The translations under genes and the position numbers were made by a program. Source: Grammothele lineata (lineage: Eukaryota; Basidiomycota; Agaricomycetes; Polyporales; Polyporaceae). Taken from it: a DNA stretch of 64,000 nucleotides. The stretch lies in contig NDFF03000005.1 in NCBI GenBank assembly GCA_002150815.3, positions 186,001 to 250,000 on the forward strand, given 5' to 3'. Within the stretch, counting starts at the first letter, position 1, and every line of letters starts with the position of its first letter. The notes below the pieces were generated by a model, which was given only the letters and a program-made list of their open reading frames with translations, did no database searches and was not told where the DNA came from. Shown one piece after another: positions 46,832 to 59,857 of this stretch.

Positions 46832-49298
46832 ATGACCCCCATCATGGTTTCACCTCTTCTTTTTGCTTTCGCTGTCTGCGTGCCTTGCTGGCTCTTGTGG
46901 AAGACTTTGCGATCAGCTCTTTTCAAGGCCTCTCTCGACACCATCCCAGGCCCTCCTTCTCCGTCGTTCGTCTACGGTAAGTAAGGTGCACATGTAATGT
47001 ACGTCATAGAGGCGCTCATTCAGAACCTCAGGCAACTTGCAGCAACTGTTTGACCCACGCGTCGGTTGGGATTTTATGCGGCGTCTCACCGATTCATACG
47101 ATGGGATTGCTAGGATCCATGGTCCATTCTACGTATGTTCCCCTCCGCCCATTATTCACATAACTTCATCTCGGGAATAGGATCGAATGCTGTATGTCTT
47201 CGACCCAACAGCACTTCACCATATTGTAGTCAAAGACCAGCATATCTACGAAGAGACCGAGTCCATTCTAAGGTATTCCCAACGCACGCGATAAATGTGG
47301 TTAGGCCGCTGATTGGCTCATCGGTTCAAGGTCCAACTGGTTGACTCTTGGGCCCGGCGTGCTCTCTTCTCTAGGTTTGTTGTTGCCACGAGTTGACTCT
47401 CTTCACTGACTGACGTTGCTCATCAGGTGATCAGCACCGTCAACAGCGCAAAATGCTGAACCCTGTTTTTTCTATCGCGCACATGCGTCGCATGATACCG
47501 ATCTTTAACCAGGTCACCCATCGGGTAAGCCGTTCGATTTGCTTGCTACGACCTCATATCTCTGTTGATCACAGACGACTGTGTATAGCTTGTAGACGCT
47601 ATTGAGATGCGTGTGCGTGCCGGGCCAAGCGAGAAACAGTACTCCGTGGAGGCCGACATGTACTTGTGGATGGGTCGCTGCGCACTTGAGCTCATAGGTC
47701 AAGCCGGTCTCGGTTATTCATTCGACCCACTCACCGCGGACAAGCCGGACGCATACGCGATGGCGGTCAAGTCGTTGCAGTTCGTCTTATTGACCCCGTT
47801 CTCTTGGCCGTGATGTTAACATTATTGTCACGCATGCAGATCGACTCTGATGGACTCCATTCATGTCCGTCACGCCATGTTGTACCTGCTCAATTCCGGA
47901 AATCTGCAGTTTAATCGAAAGCTCCTCTCGCTCATCCCGCATGCGGCTACCCAGAAACTCGCAAGGCTCATTACCACGATGCACGATCGTTCGGTAGAAA
48001 TCTTCGAGGAGAAAAAGGCGGCGCTCGCGCGCGGAGACGAGGCTGTCAGTCGTCAGATCGGCGAGGGAAAGGATATTATGAGCATACTCTGTACGCCTCT
48101 CATATCCCCATCATCTAGCACCGCTTTGACGTTTTATCGACCCCACAGTGCGCGCGAATATGGCTGCGAACGAGGAAGACCGCATCCCGGAAGATGAGCT
48201 CATTGCGCAGATGTCGTGCGTACTCCGCCTTGACTTGGCATATATACTCTGCGCGTAGCTGACCATCGTTCCTTCAGCACCTTGATCTTTGCCGCCATGG
48301 ATACGACAACGACCGCACTTTCTATCACGCTTTGCTTGCTATCGGAACACCCGGATGTACAAGACAAGCTGCGCGCGGAGATTCTCGCCGCGTCGAACGG
48401 AGAGGACATGGACTACGACGCGCTCGTATCGCTTCCCTACCTTGACGCTGTCTGCCGCGAGACCCTGAGGCTGTGAGTCAATCTTTTTAGCAGCAAAATT
48501 GTCCGTTCTGATCCCCTTCCCGTATTATTCTATAGCCACGCGCCAGTTTCGATACTCCTTCGAGAGTGAGTACCCTCGTTACGCCCTCCACCACCGCAAC
48601 CATGTACTCGACTCCGACCCGTCCCTGACTCATCTATGCTGTCCACCTCACCCATAGGGCCCGCGAGGACGCCATGCTGCCGCTCTCCCGCCCCATCCGC
48701 TGCACCGACGGCGTGGAGCGCAGCGAGGTGTTCGTCCCGAAGGGCACGCAAATCGTGATGGGCCTCCTCTCCGCAAACCGGAACGAGGCGATCTGGGGCG
48801 AGGACGCGTTGGAGTGGAAGCCCGAGCGCTGGCTCGCGCCCCTCCCGCGCACCGTCACCGATGCGAAGGTCCCGGGGGTGTATTCCAACCTGTGCGCCCT
48901 TTCTCCCTCGTTGTGTGATTAATGAGAGTGTCGCTCAATTCGGATGCTTCACCACAGGATGACGTTCCTTGGAGGTGGGCGCGCATGCATGTAAGTCACA
49001 CTGTGCTACCTTGATAGTGCGTGTCTCGTGAGACCGACATTGACTTCTACCTCCAGCGGTTTCAAGTTCTCGCAACTGGAGATGAGTGAGTCCTTCTCTG
49101 CTTACTTCCGCAAACTCACTGAGCTCATCTTCGCGACCGGCATGAACAGAGGTCGTTCTGTGCCTCTTGCTGTCCAAGTTCACGTTCGCGCCGTCCGACC
49201 AGGAAGTCGTATGGCACCACTCCTTCGTGCGCTACCCGGGGGTCAAAGACGGTGCCAAGCTCTCGCTCCCCCTCAAGGTCGGGCTCTATGCGCCTTGA
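46832..49298 (+). CDS. Cytochrome P450 monooxygenase
   Basis: Heme-thiolate monooxygenase anchored in the ER membrane; the substrate is unknown. The N-terminus (MTPIMVSPLLFAFAVCVPCW) is a membrane anchor followed by the Pro-rich hinge DTIPGPPSPSFVYG. Further blocks are FDPTALHHIVVKDQHIYEE, GDQHRQQRKMLNPVFS (helix C W/R region), a helix-I segment FAAMDTTTTALSITLCLL (the usual A/G-G-x-D/E-T-T appears as AMDTTT), the ExxR motif (ETLRL) at about 48,460-48,475, WKPERW and the heme loop FLGGGRACIGFKFS with its Cys ligand. The C-terminus KLSLPLKVGLYAP ends at 49298. More than ten short introns interrupt the gene, and the heme loop is split between exons of 33 nt (48958-48990) and 29 nt (49057-49085). 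About 540 residues. Confidence 0.88.
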
Positions 49299-50026
49299 AA
49301 GACCACGCCTGTTTCAAGAGTGTCAGTGCCCGTGTAGGAACTAGGCCGAAGGGGTTAGTCGTGACTATGCACCGTTCTGTGAGCAGCTACTTTCGCTGTT
49401 TCGTGGTGAGGGAGTGTATGTACGATTGTTGGACGAAGACGTGAATACAACACTTGAGACAGACTGCTGAGCGCTGAGGTAGCGCTGAGGGCCCACAACG
49501 TCTATGCTGAGCTTGATATCAGCAACGCTGACACATCCTGCTCCCTCGGCCGGGCCCCAACTTGATGGCCTAGGCCAGACCCTCTGGGGACCCCTGACCG
49601 GAGTGTGCCGTGGATTTATGTAGCATGGATCTAAGCGACCAGGGTCCGTCGTTTCGCCATGTACCACACTTCACGGGATCGGCGCATCTCAGACTCCAAA
49701 GAGGTAAATATGCTGTAGTCAACTCTCCCCTATCTAAGTTGTCTTCATTCATGCCCGAACTTGGAAGTGGTTACCAGCTCCACACTGGCCCGGTTCGGGC
49801 ACATTCGTTGTGCCAAGAGAAGGGCGCTCCGTCACAGTCGTCACGGACCTCAGATTATCCGCACCTACAAACTAGTGTACATCAGAGAACAACAATACAA
49901 CACACACGCACATCCATCCTAGAATCCTCGATCCTCAATCGTCCGCAGGTCTGCGCCGCAGGGGACTCCGCACGGCCAACATCGACGGCGGGGTTACCGC
50001 CCCATCGCGCACACGCGTAGCACGGC
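49299..50026. other. Intergenic between convergent P450 and MFS genes
   Basis: Shared 3' flanks. A short repeat GCTGAGCGCTGAGGTAGCGCTGAGG lies near 49,468. No gene is supported. Confidence 0.45.
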
Positions 50027-52773
50027 CTACGCCCTGCTCTCCGCTACGATCCCCTTCTCCACGTCATGCGAGTGACCCCGGGCGTGCGCATGCGCGCCCA
50101 CCTCGCCCACAGCCTCCCCTCCATCCCTCGGGGCCTCCACAACCTCCACGCTCGTCCCCCTCGCCCCCGCGCGGTGGTGCACCCCATGCACCCCTGTCGC
50201 CCCTACCCCACTCCCCGTAGCAGAAGGAGCCGACGCCAGGGCAACGGCAGCAGCGGCGGCCTCGAGGCGCGCCTCGTCCTGCGCGCGGCGCGTCTGCTTG
50301 CCCTCGATGACGTACACGACCGCGACGGCGGCGCAGACGACGCACGCCTGGAAGATGACCGCGCGGTGCATGTTCAGCGGCGGGGAGGCGTCGGGGCCGG
50401 CGCGGAGCGCGCCTTCGACTGTTTGGGCGGTATGGGGTTGAGGATGAGCATGTGTTGGTGAGTACCGAGGGAGGCGGCGGGCGGATATGGGTTGTCGCGC
50501 GACCGGAGACGAGACGCGTTTGAAGACGGCGAGGAACGCGTTTGAGACGCCGGTCGATCGATCACGGAACGCGGGCGAGGACGAAACCGCAAAATGGGAT
50601 GGGAAGAGAAGAGGAACCGGAACCGGAACACAAAACTTTCGTGAGCGCGCCGCCCACCTTCGGAACAGGAAAAAGGGAGTTAAAAGGTACGTACTGAGCA
50701 CGAAGGCCAGACCGCCCACGTTCGTTCTATCGACGGGAAGCGCGTCAAGCGTCAGTCAGGTCAGATCAAACTCACAGAACCCGAACACCAGAAATGGCAA
50801 AGGGGGAAGGAGGGTGGGAGGGCGGGAGGGGACGTACGCGAACCAGAGCACTGCGGAGCTGCCTTCGGGGTTCCGGGTGAGCTCGACGGAGAGCTCGAGC
50901 ACGATCGGGAGGAGGGAGAGGCTCGTGCCGCCGATGATGGCGAGGATGATGTACAGCGCGACGTCGTTGTTCGGCTTGACTGCGGGGAATCAGTCCGATG
51001 TAGCTACACCATAGACTCTTCGGGAGCGACTCACTCTCCCAGATCAGCGAAACCCAACACGCGGCCATGATCGGCAGCGCGCATTTGGCGGAGATGGCGA
51101 GGTGGTTCGTGAGCACGCGGTCGAAGAGGGGCGAGGTGATCGCGGCGGTGGCCAGGCCGACGAGCATGAGCACTGCGCCCATGAAGCCCGCTGTGTCCGA
51201 CGAGTACCCATACGGTTGCTGTCGCGGCGTTCAATGCGACGTCAGGATGAGCGAAACACGATGGAGACGTACCAGCTGCTGCCCGGTAAGGATCCCGAAC
51301 GCGTTGATACTGCACTCTGTTTGTCAACGCCCCGTATACCACGTGAGACAACACGGCGGGACTTACACGCCGACAACGGCCCCGAACACCACCACGATGA
51401 GACCAAAGTCGAACCGCTGGCGGACGGTCATGTACGTGTATCGGTCACGGGGCACCTTGCCGAGCATGGCGTTCGCCAGCTCCGTGATCGTGGGCGACTG
51501 GTGTGTTGCCGCGAACGCTGTGGAGGCCCCCACATGAGTTTATCGCACGTCGCGGATGGGAAGCGGAAACGTACTGGGGGGAGTGGGCGGACGTTCGCCG
51601 AGGAAGAAGACAATAGGCGCAGCGGCGGTGAAGATGATCGCCTCTACGAGTAGCTAGAATGACGTCAGCGTCTACAGCGACAGCAAAGTGAGTTTGCTCG
51701 CGCTTACTCCTTGACGGGTCGTGCCGACCAAGGGGGGTATCAACTGTCCAAGCGCGTTCCCGACAGGATTCGCTACACGCAGAGAACATTCAGCCCACGC
51801 GGGCGAGATAAAAAGCACCGGTCGAGACTCACCGACGCCCATGATCATGGTCGCGGTCGTGCGACCTTTCAGGTCGAACCACCGTTGCGAATAGCCCGGA
51901 ACGATGATTTGGAAGATGGGGACGGACAGCCCTGCGATGAGCTGGCGGAGGGTTAAGGCACGGCCGAAGTTCGGATCGGAGAACGCACCTGTCCGAGCAT
52001 GATCAAAGCGTACGAACCTCGCACAGACAGCGACCGCGCTGTGCCGGCGTATCTGACCCATGCCGACACCAAGAAGAGCCCCGCCCCGATATACGACTGC
52101 GGCACGATGAGTACGTGCGTAAGGTGAAAGTAACCGCGATGCTCACTGTCACTCGTATCCCATATTTGCTATAGAGGTATGGGACGAAGAAGGCGGAGAC
52201 AAGGAAAGTGACGTTGATGACATTCCCTAGCCAATTAATCTGGTCGAGAGTAAACCCGAGCTCTTGCGAGGCTGAGGGTGGGACGCGGGGGAGGAATGAG
52301 GTTGGGGGTAATTTCGGACGAAGGGGGAGGACATACCGTTGCTAGCGATGGGCCCGAACCAGTCCAGCAACATCCCCGAGACGAGGTTCAACAGCACCTA
52401 GCGGCCAATGCTCCATACAGCGCGTCGCACACGAGCGAAATGAGGTACGCACGAGAGCTATCAGGCCAACCCATCGTCGCTTGTACAGCTTGTACTCCTG
52501 CGGCTCCTCCGTGGACTGAGCCTCGATGGACCCAGGACCTTTGACTGGAAGCGGCGGCGGTGAGTAGCGGCGCGCGTGGGGAGTTGACAGACGGGAGGGA
52601 AGCCAGCCTGGACTGCCTTGCGGGGGGCGAGTGAAGGACCCTGACGCTTACCGGGGGACATCTCGATTGACGGCTCGCCTAGACGCCATGCGGGGCTCGC
52701 GTGAGGGCGCGTAACGAATTGGAAGAAAGAGTGCGGACGTACTGCCGGACTTCTCGAGGGCGACCTTGGACAT
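50027..52773 (-). CDS. MFS transporter, SLC49/FLVCR-like
   Basis: A twelve-helix major facilitator. The start at 52773 (MSKVALEKSG) precedes a cytosolic segment YKLYKRRWVGLIAL that enters helix 1 (VLLNLVSGMLLDWFGPIAS). Then come GFTLDQINWLGNVINVTFL, VSAFFVPYLYSKYGIRV, LIAGLSVPIFQIIVPGYSQR, WFDLKGRTTATMIMGVANP, VGNALGQLIPPLVG, LLVEAIIFTAAAPIVFFLGE, MGAVLMLVGLATAAITSPLF and LYIILAIIGGTSLSLLPIVL. The D-x-x-W near helix 1, the WF-x-x-x-x-R-x-x-A motif and ANP-x-G in helix 5 resemble the SLC49 family (FLVCR heme or choline carriers, DIRC2) more than sugar porters. The cytosolic C-terminus is His/Ala-rich (VGAHAHARGHSHDVEKG) and ends at 50027. About ten exons. Substrate not determined. Confidence 0.78.
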
Positions 52774-53943
52774 TATAGACGTGCAGCCCCGGGGTGGCCA
52801 GCGGGGGCGCGAAGAGGATAAGGAGCGGCAGGGGAGGGAGGGAGGGTATCGGGACGCGGGTCGCGGGTGGAGGCACGGGCTCGCCGGATATATATCTCTC
52901 TTCGCTGTTGCTGATTGTGCCTCTCACCGATTCCACCTCCGGCTCTCCCATCCTCTCTCCTTCGGACGCTCGGACGATGGCCCTCCGGCTGCCGCGGTGT
53001 CCATTGGTCCCGGCTTTCGCTCATTCCGTCAAATAAGCTCCCGCTCTTTGCACGCAACCCAGCCCGACATAGCAATTTCTGGAGAAATCTACGTCGCAGA
53101 TCTGTGTGCTTCATGTGATTGACTCCCAAAGCACGTTCACACGACCTCCTTCGCTCTCCTTCTGACCACGAGGTACGCGTCCATTGGAGCTAGCGCGGAA
53201 CGATAGTTCACGGCTTCACTGTTTTTCAGCTGCCACGCGCGCAGCTATCGTGCTCGTTCTATCGTTTGCAACGTCTCTTGGTCGGCCGTCGGACCAAACT
53301 CCATGACGATATCAACGTCTCTAAGCCCCTTGGGAATCGCACTGCACGGGACTCTGTCGGCGCTATCTGAATGAATTTCTACCCTCATCCGCATTCCGCC
53401 TGGTATGAATTCGTCTCGTGAACGTTGGTGCCACAGGGAACAACTAGTACTCATGTGGCTCCAGCGCACCTTCGCCGACTCGTCACCTGCCGTCACTTCC
53501 CACATCAAACGGAGGTCTGGAACTCTTAGCGGGCGCGCCGCGGCAGGAAGACGACTGTGCGGCGGCCATTAAGGGAAATTTTTAAGAAGTTGCCGTAAAG
53601 CTTTACAAGAGTTGAACAGCATATCCAGCACGTTGGCGACGTGTGCGATTGGGAACGGTGAGCCTACACTCCGACTAATCAGCAAGGAGATTCGCGCTGC
53701 GCCTACAAACCCCCACAGACCCTTGCCGAGAGACATCCTGAGACTCACCGTGCATTGAATATACGCTAATCTGGCCCGCAAAGAGCAATCACATGCCGTG
53801 CAGCAGAGCATGGGCGTCTTATCTACCGATCGAGTGAGTCTCGTGAGAGTACACGACGATACTGTGACTCGGACTGTGACAAACGCCCATAACCACTGTA
53901 GCCCGGGTCCCGGTCGGCTCACCGATAATATGCAATACCTGTG

Positions 53944-54082
53944 CTCCGGCCGGATAGCCGTGGTGTCCGCAAACTTGATGGCCGGCCGGGCCATAGCGCC
54001 TTCTGGTGGTACTCTGGCCGGAGGGCGGTTTGTGGTGTTCAGACTTGATGGCCGGCCGGTAAACGGCGCCTTCTGATAACAC
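53944..54082. repeat. Two-unit tandem repeat of about 70 bp
   Basis: The units begin CTCCGGCCGGA (53944) and CTCTGGCCGGA (54012). Each contains ACTTGATGGCCGGCCGG followed by GCGCCTTCTG, at 53973-54005 and 54043-54075. About four-fifths of positions agree, and GGCCGGCC is itself a palindrome. Confidence 0.65.
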
Positions 54083-55597
54083 ACCTGCAATACCTCATCA
54101 AAGAATCCCTTTCGACGATCAAGGGCGGTAAAAGTTTGCCTTTAACATGTAACCAGCTTCGCTAAATTCTCAAAGCAAATACTACATAGTGCAAATATAT
54201 GTGACCAGATTCAATAAATCCCGGACCCAGAAAGGCGATTCGGAGGCCCCCGTTACGCGTTACGCGCCGGTCTGGTCTGATCACTACAGTATTTGTTCAG
54301 AGGGCAGCCATTTCTCTTGCTGCCAGTGATCTCTCCAAAACACTGAGAATGGCCTCTTTACATCAACATAAGCAGGAGCACCTTTATGCGGACGACATAC
54401 CAGCGTTTATGGCGACGGTAAGGCCTTTGCGTACCTCGTTGACCGTGTCGGACATGACACTCACAAAAGGCGGTGGCGCGGGCTTGGGGCGGTCGCGGAT
54501 GGCCCAAACCGCGAGATGTTGTGCGCAGCAACGGACGCCAAGCTCGGGACGAGATTGGGTGACGGCTGGCAGAGCTGAGTGAAGTCGTGCGAGGAGGAGT
54601 CTGAGTTGTCAAGATGCGAGGCGAAGGTACTCAGAGAAGTTAGAAGGAGAGTCGCCGGGCCGTGACGACACAGCCGCCGCACAGAACCTCGTGACCTCAT
54701 CCGCTTTCGGACGCCGTCTCAGACCTCGGCTATTGAGGTGCCATCCGCCACTGGACGTCCTATCCATCCGGTTTCGTACACTTCAGCGCCATCCGGGCTT
54801 CGTCGGACGGACAGGGACACGCGGATCCGGACGTGGCACCAAGTCGTGGGGGCTGGGAGACCCGTTCCGTGTTCCATTTTACGTGCAACATGGAGCACAT
54901 CTCCGTCGCGCCCCTCCTGTAACTCTTGGTGTGCGTACGGCGTGTTCGACGGCGACAAGTTTGGAACATACCGGATTTCCAGCGCCTACGAGTCACAGCG
55001 GCCTCCCGCCTCCGCATCGCGCTTTCCGCCTTCCGCCTCTCGCTACTAGCCCCATCGTCGACACCCACATGCAGCATGTAATCAATAGTGACTAAGTGCA
55101 AAGATCCAGCTACCTCAGGATCACCCGCACCCGCACGACGAAGCTCTGCTGGCGCGACTGGCATGTGAATCCGCGACATCCCAAGCCCCGACGCACGCGT
55201 CCGCACACGTTGGGTCCTCATCCGCGCAGGTCCCCAATAACTCCCTGGAGTACGCTGGCGAGCGCGCGAATTTTAGCGGCGCGTCTCGCCACCCCTGCAA
55301 CGCTCTCGCGCGCAGTGCCTATGAATTCGTCCGGCGCAGTAAGGCTTGGCTTGGGCAAGGACCTTTAAGCTCGCCCCGCGCACCGGGCGTTATATGGCTC
55401 TCCTTTGCTGTGGCCCAACAGGTGCGTGACGAGCGCGATGCAGAGGTATGTTGAAGCTATTGGAGGGGGAGCCGAGCGGAATAACGGGACTACGCGGAGC
55501 GCGATCCACACGGCGCGGTGGACTTGCGGAGCGGCGCGCGACTCGTCGGCGGGTGGCGTGCGGAAGGCTCAGCTCGTGAGGACTGTAGGGCCCAGTA

Positions 55598-55692
55598 ACA
55601 TGGAACAATGGAACGGAACAGGGCGCAGGAGGCCCTTGCGGTCTCGATCAGTAAGCGTGGCGCATCTCCTGTTCCGTGTTCCATGGAACATG
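55598..55692. repeat. Imperfect inverted repeat with GTTCC/GGAAC words
   Basis: The left arm (about 55598-55623) has ATGGAAC-GGAACAGG and the right arm (about 55667-55692) its complement CCTGTTCCGTGTTCCAT. The right arm contains the perfect palindrome TGTTCCATGGAACA. The word GTTCCGTGTTCCAT recurs at about 54,866. It may be a small element remnant. Confidence 0.45.
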
Positions 55693-58600
55693 CCCTCGTC
55701 GGATGACATTCTCCTATCTTCGATCGGATGAAGTTGTGGGGAGCTCCTCCGGACATCTGCTGGCTGTCGCCATCGCCGCCTGTCCTCGTGGAAAGCCTCG
55801 CCAATGCATGTTACGTCGAACGAGGGTGCGCCGCTCCATATTCTGCCGGTTCTGGATGGCTATATGTTTTCCTCCAAGATCTCGACGTCTTCTTGAATTG
55901 CGGTGCGACGTCTGGCACAAAGCAGTATCCTTCTGTCAGTGGTAACTTCCGTCAGTGGTGAGCACAGTTCGCACGTCTCCTAGTATGAAATTACCTGTTA
56001 TGTTCCTCGATATCCCCTCCCAGGTTCCAAACACTTCTACTTGCCTGGATAGTCTTGCGAATGTGGGGTCTGCCGCCCAGTGACGGTGACATTACTATGC
56101 TAGTAGTTAGCGACGGAAATCCCTCCCCTCGACGGCATTTAGCCAGGAGGGGAACCGTCGCGCCGGAAGCAGCGGACGTCATCCAGACCCGCACAATAAT
56201 ATTTGCATGTGAACTGCCAAATTGCGTGCCTGCAGTTTCCCGTGGACGGAGGTAGGGGTGGGCCGACAAGCTCGCATCCGGTGCCTCCATCTACGGCCTC
56301 ATTAGTGCCAACTTGAAAGTCTACACGCCCTCCCGTGAAAGCCATGGTCGCTGTGTAGCTGCCACCTGGCACAGCTGTGTTTTGTTTTCGGAGCTAAAAT
56401 GGACGCCCACCAGGGCGCGTGCCGGTCATGTCCACGACCGTCTCAATGAGCGGCGTAGTCTGGCGAGGATGGATGGCCGCGATGATGAATCATCCCGGCT
56501 CGCCGACCGTTTTCTTCTGATCACGCGTGGAGCAGACGAATTTTGAGGGCACGAAAATGAGTTGCAAACACGCGCGATATACTGTGGCTGAGACTCGCAG
56601 GATCCAGCGACAACTCTATGAATGAGCTTTTCTCCCCTTCGAAGCGTCGGGGATCTTCGGATATACGGACGTTCTCGCATTGTGAACCCCAGGATACTTG
56701 CGGTCTGTTGGCATGATTATCCGGAACCGTTCCATCCGGCAGCATCCGGACCAGCTTCATCCGGCCGCACACACGCCGTGCGCATGTAGCGAGAAGCCTG
56801 ATATACAGAGAGGCCCGCACGGCCACATACGGCACATTTCCACTAACATCCCGCTGCCACTCTTCCACCCCACCAAGCCGTGCTCAGAAAGAGCCTGCAA
56901 AAATGGACGCGCCAACGGGGTCTCCTTCCGGAACCGGAAAGGGCGCAACGGAAGGGCTGTCACTCGCCGCCGACCAGTCGTACTTGTCCTCACGCTGGCT
57001 TGTGCGCCCTCGAAGGCACACGGCATCAGCATCGCTCACACAGGCCGTATTTTCTCCTTCCAGTTTGTCCCACACATTACCCCCTTGCAGGGCGTGGTAC
57101 TTCTCGCCTCTGCTTCCGCCATCTAGCCGTGATTTGCACACGCTGTACCGTAGTGGCTCCAACGCGAAAAGCACAGACGCACAGATACGCCTTGGCATCG
57201 GGCCTGGCATTTGGTCGCCATCACCACAGCGGACCTCGGAGACTGTCCTTGCGGCACCAGCCTGCTCCCAGAACGCTCCCGCGTGGCAGGCCCATTTCAG
57301 TGCGTGCTAATGGTTTGGCCGCAAATAGCTCAACGGCTGATCCATCCGACTTTGACCGAGATTCAGAGTGCACCAGGGATGCGATAAAACACTGGGCCCC
57401 CGTACATTGGACCTTCACGAAGAATGAATTTGAGCCGACGCGTGCGCGACAACGAGATCCCTGTACCTTCTATTATATCAGACGTATCATGCTGTCTATC
57501 GCGCAGGGTGCAGTACTGCTCGAGCCCCGGTATACTTGAACCAAACAGAGGCTCAGCACTCTGTAGTACTCACTCTGCTGTGATTGAGCGCTCAAGATAT
57601 GGTAAGTTAGGTTGGTCATCCGAACACTGCACGCTCTGAAACGTTTTCCTCCTCGCCGCATGTCAACCCGCAAGTTCAATGAAAGAACTTCCGCTCTGTG
57701 AGGATTCGGCTACGGCAATATTGGCCTTGATATATGCTCAAGTCAGGCTTTCATTTATCCGACGCTTTGGTTGTACTGTAACAAATGTGACTAAACCTGT
57801 AACTCATCTGCTATTTTTGTCTGAAGTTTTGTCACCTTCATAGTATCTGGATACCGGATGGCTTCGGAGTAGTTGCTATGGCCTAAATCTGGTGAGCGGC
57901 GTTCCTAGGTCGCACGGAAGAGCAGTGGTAGGTGCAGCCTGATGCCTCACGACACAGGATAAGCCATTTCCCACTGTCAGAAGTTTGTCACCAGAACATA
58001 ACGAGTCACGATAGATAGAATGGTAGAGAGGAGGATAGCGGGTATCAATTTGATAATCTGGCCTGAGAGGATCGCCCTTCACCGGCGTGGTAGCAAGGGT
58101 TTGGAAGGCGTAACCATTCTTTATCAATTTGCGCGGATGATGATCCGATCCCCTGCCGGGGCCTGGATGACGAATGGGACAGTGCACCGGATAAGAATAC
58201 CCTCGCTTCCATTTTTTGGGATCTCTGCCTTAATGTCGTTATATTGGAGGTTTTTTCAAGTCATCAAAGACGTTTTGCAAGAACACAGTGTTCCGGAAGA
58301 CCTCCGGATAGCGGATCTACTGCTGGCCGCAGAGTAAGATTTCTTCCGGTGACTGCTGCACAGCTCAAGCTGGCTACTACAATTTCCTCGGATCCATCCG
58401 GAGTACTAAAGCTCATATAGGTATTTGTCACCAATAGGTATCTGTCACCGTTCGGATGAGCTGAGGCTTGCTACCTCAACCTGGACTGAGGTCCCCTTGA
58501 TCTTGTATAGCGGAAAGGTCTCGCTCGTATATCACTGGAAACTGGAAGACCGTTATGCGTTCATAGCTTTCGGCATCTTCACTCCGTTTAGATACTCATT

Positions 58601-59857
58601 TACAAGCAGCACATATCGGAGAGAAGCTGTACTTGGCTGCAATCCTACAAGAGGGCTCTGTCATACCTGTACTCGTTAAGTTAAGCTCCGCGTCATAAAT
58701 TCATGACGTTAGCCAGCAAACGACCACAGTCAAACTACATATCGTGTACGCCTGATGTAATACAACATTATATTAGGATATAGCAAGCCGTCTCAGTGTA
58801 TGCAAGAGCGTGAGTATGCGAGTGTTCGTGGCCTAGGAAGAATGAGGATACGAAGGTGGAGGGCGTGAGCCAGGGCACTAGAGAGCGAAGGTGCAAGGTG
58901 CAGGATGCGCGCGGCGATGCCGTGTACCTCGAGGCGCTATCGGAGCGGGGCGAATCAGCATACGTGTTGCAGAAGTGCGCCCGGAGTCAAGCTTTGTGAC
59001 CATACCCGCCTGCCAGTGACGGGCAAGCCCTCGAAAAGACGAGAGAACGACAGGAAAAACTGAGTTGCTCGCTGGAGTACCGTAAGGACAGCCATGGAGT
59101 ATATACGAGAGACAAAGATAAGACACAGGAGAGTTGTGATCGTATGGAGAGAGTCACGGGCGAGGCGTATAGAGGATGACTGTACGGAATAGGCGATGGT
59201 GCCTTGCCCGTGACACCGCCTCGATATCACAAGTGACGTGCTAGATTCTAGGTGAACACAAGGGAGCGAGAACGCCCGAACGTCAGTGCGGGGACTATCG
59301 AAGATGCTGATGCAAAGGTGTATGTGGGAAGGTGCAGGTGCGAGGGCGCCAAGGCCCGCGACAGTGCCCTGCAGGCCAGGACCGTCGCGATAGAACGAGA
59401 CAGTACAGCAGTAACGGCACTGCCTACTGACTGGGTTCGTTACTACGCAATGTACCTTGACACCGCAACAACCCTCGCCAGCGTGTGGACACCAGATTGC
59501 GTGCGCGAGCGCGAGATTGCAAGAGGGCACACGGGCTCGAGGCCGCGGGCAGTTGAAGGGCACGGAGAGCTTGTCGCGCGGGCCCCATGAGGGACGATGT
59601 ACAGCGCCATCGGAATTTGATCCACGCGCGGTCAGGAACGTCGAAGTAGAATGCGCGATGGGGCACAAACACTAGCAATGAATGAACATCATGTAGCACG
59701 AAGGACTTAGCCTCCATCCTCGTCACTAGGGGTACAAAACTATCCAACGAAGCGCATGATGTGGGCCTTACTAAGTCCGCAACGGTCCTCTAGATCATGC
59801 GCAATCCTTTACAACATCAGACGAGGCGGTTCGAAGAAAACCAACCGTACCACTTAC

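Larger units (their letters stand above)
52774..59857. other. Gene-poor tract with short repeats
   Basis: About 7 kb in which I find no convincing complete gene. It includes the MFS promoter at its left end, a weak minus-strand open frame at 53508-53245 of unknown meaning, a two-unit tandem repeat at 53,944-54,082 and an inverted repeat at 55,598-55,692. A 17-bp tandem pair (ATAGGTATTTGTCACCA and a variant) lies at about 58,417-58,450. Open frames of up to 237 codons (58,955-59,668, minus) lack any domain. Confidence 0.5.

Noticed and set aside
56880..57539. Overlapping open frames, one starting with a good ATG context at 56,903
   Set aside because: No conserved motif or consistent exon structure; three frames are open at once, as expected of GC-rich noncoding DNA.
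58955..59668. A 237-codon minus-strand frame
   Set aside because: Composition is rich in Cys, His, Arg and Ser without domain or signal. Neighbouring frames are equally open, so it is probably noncoding.
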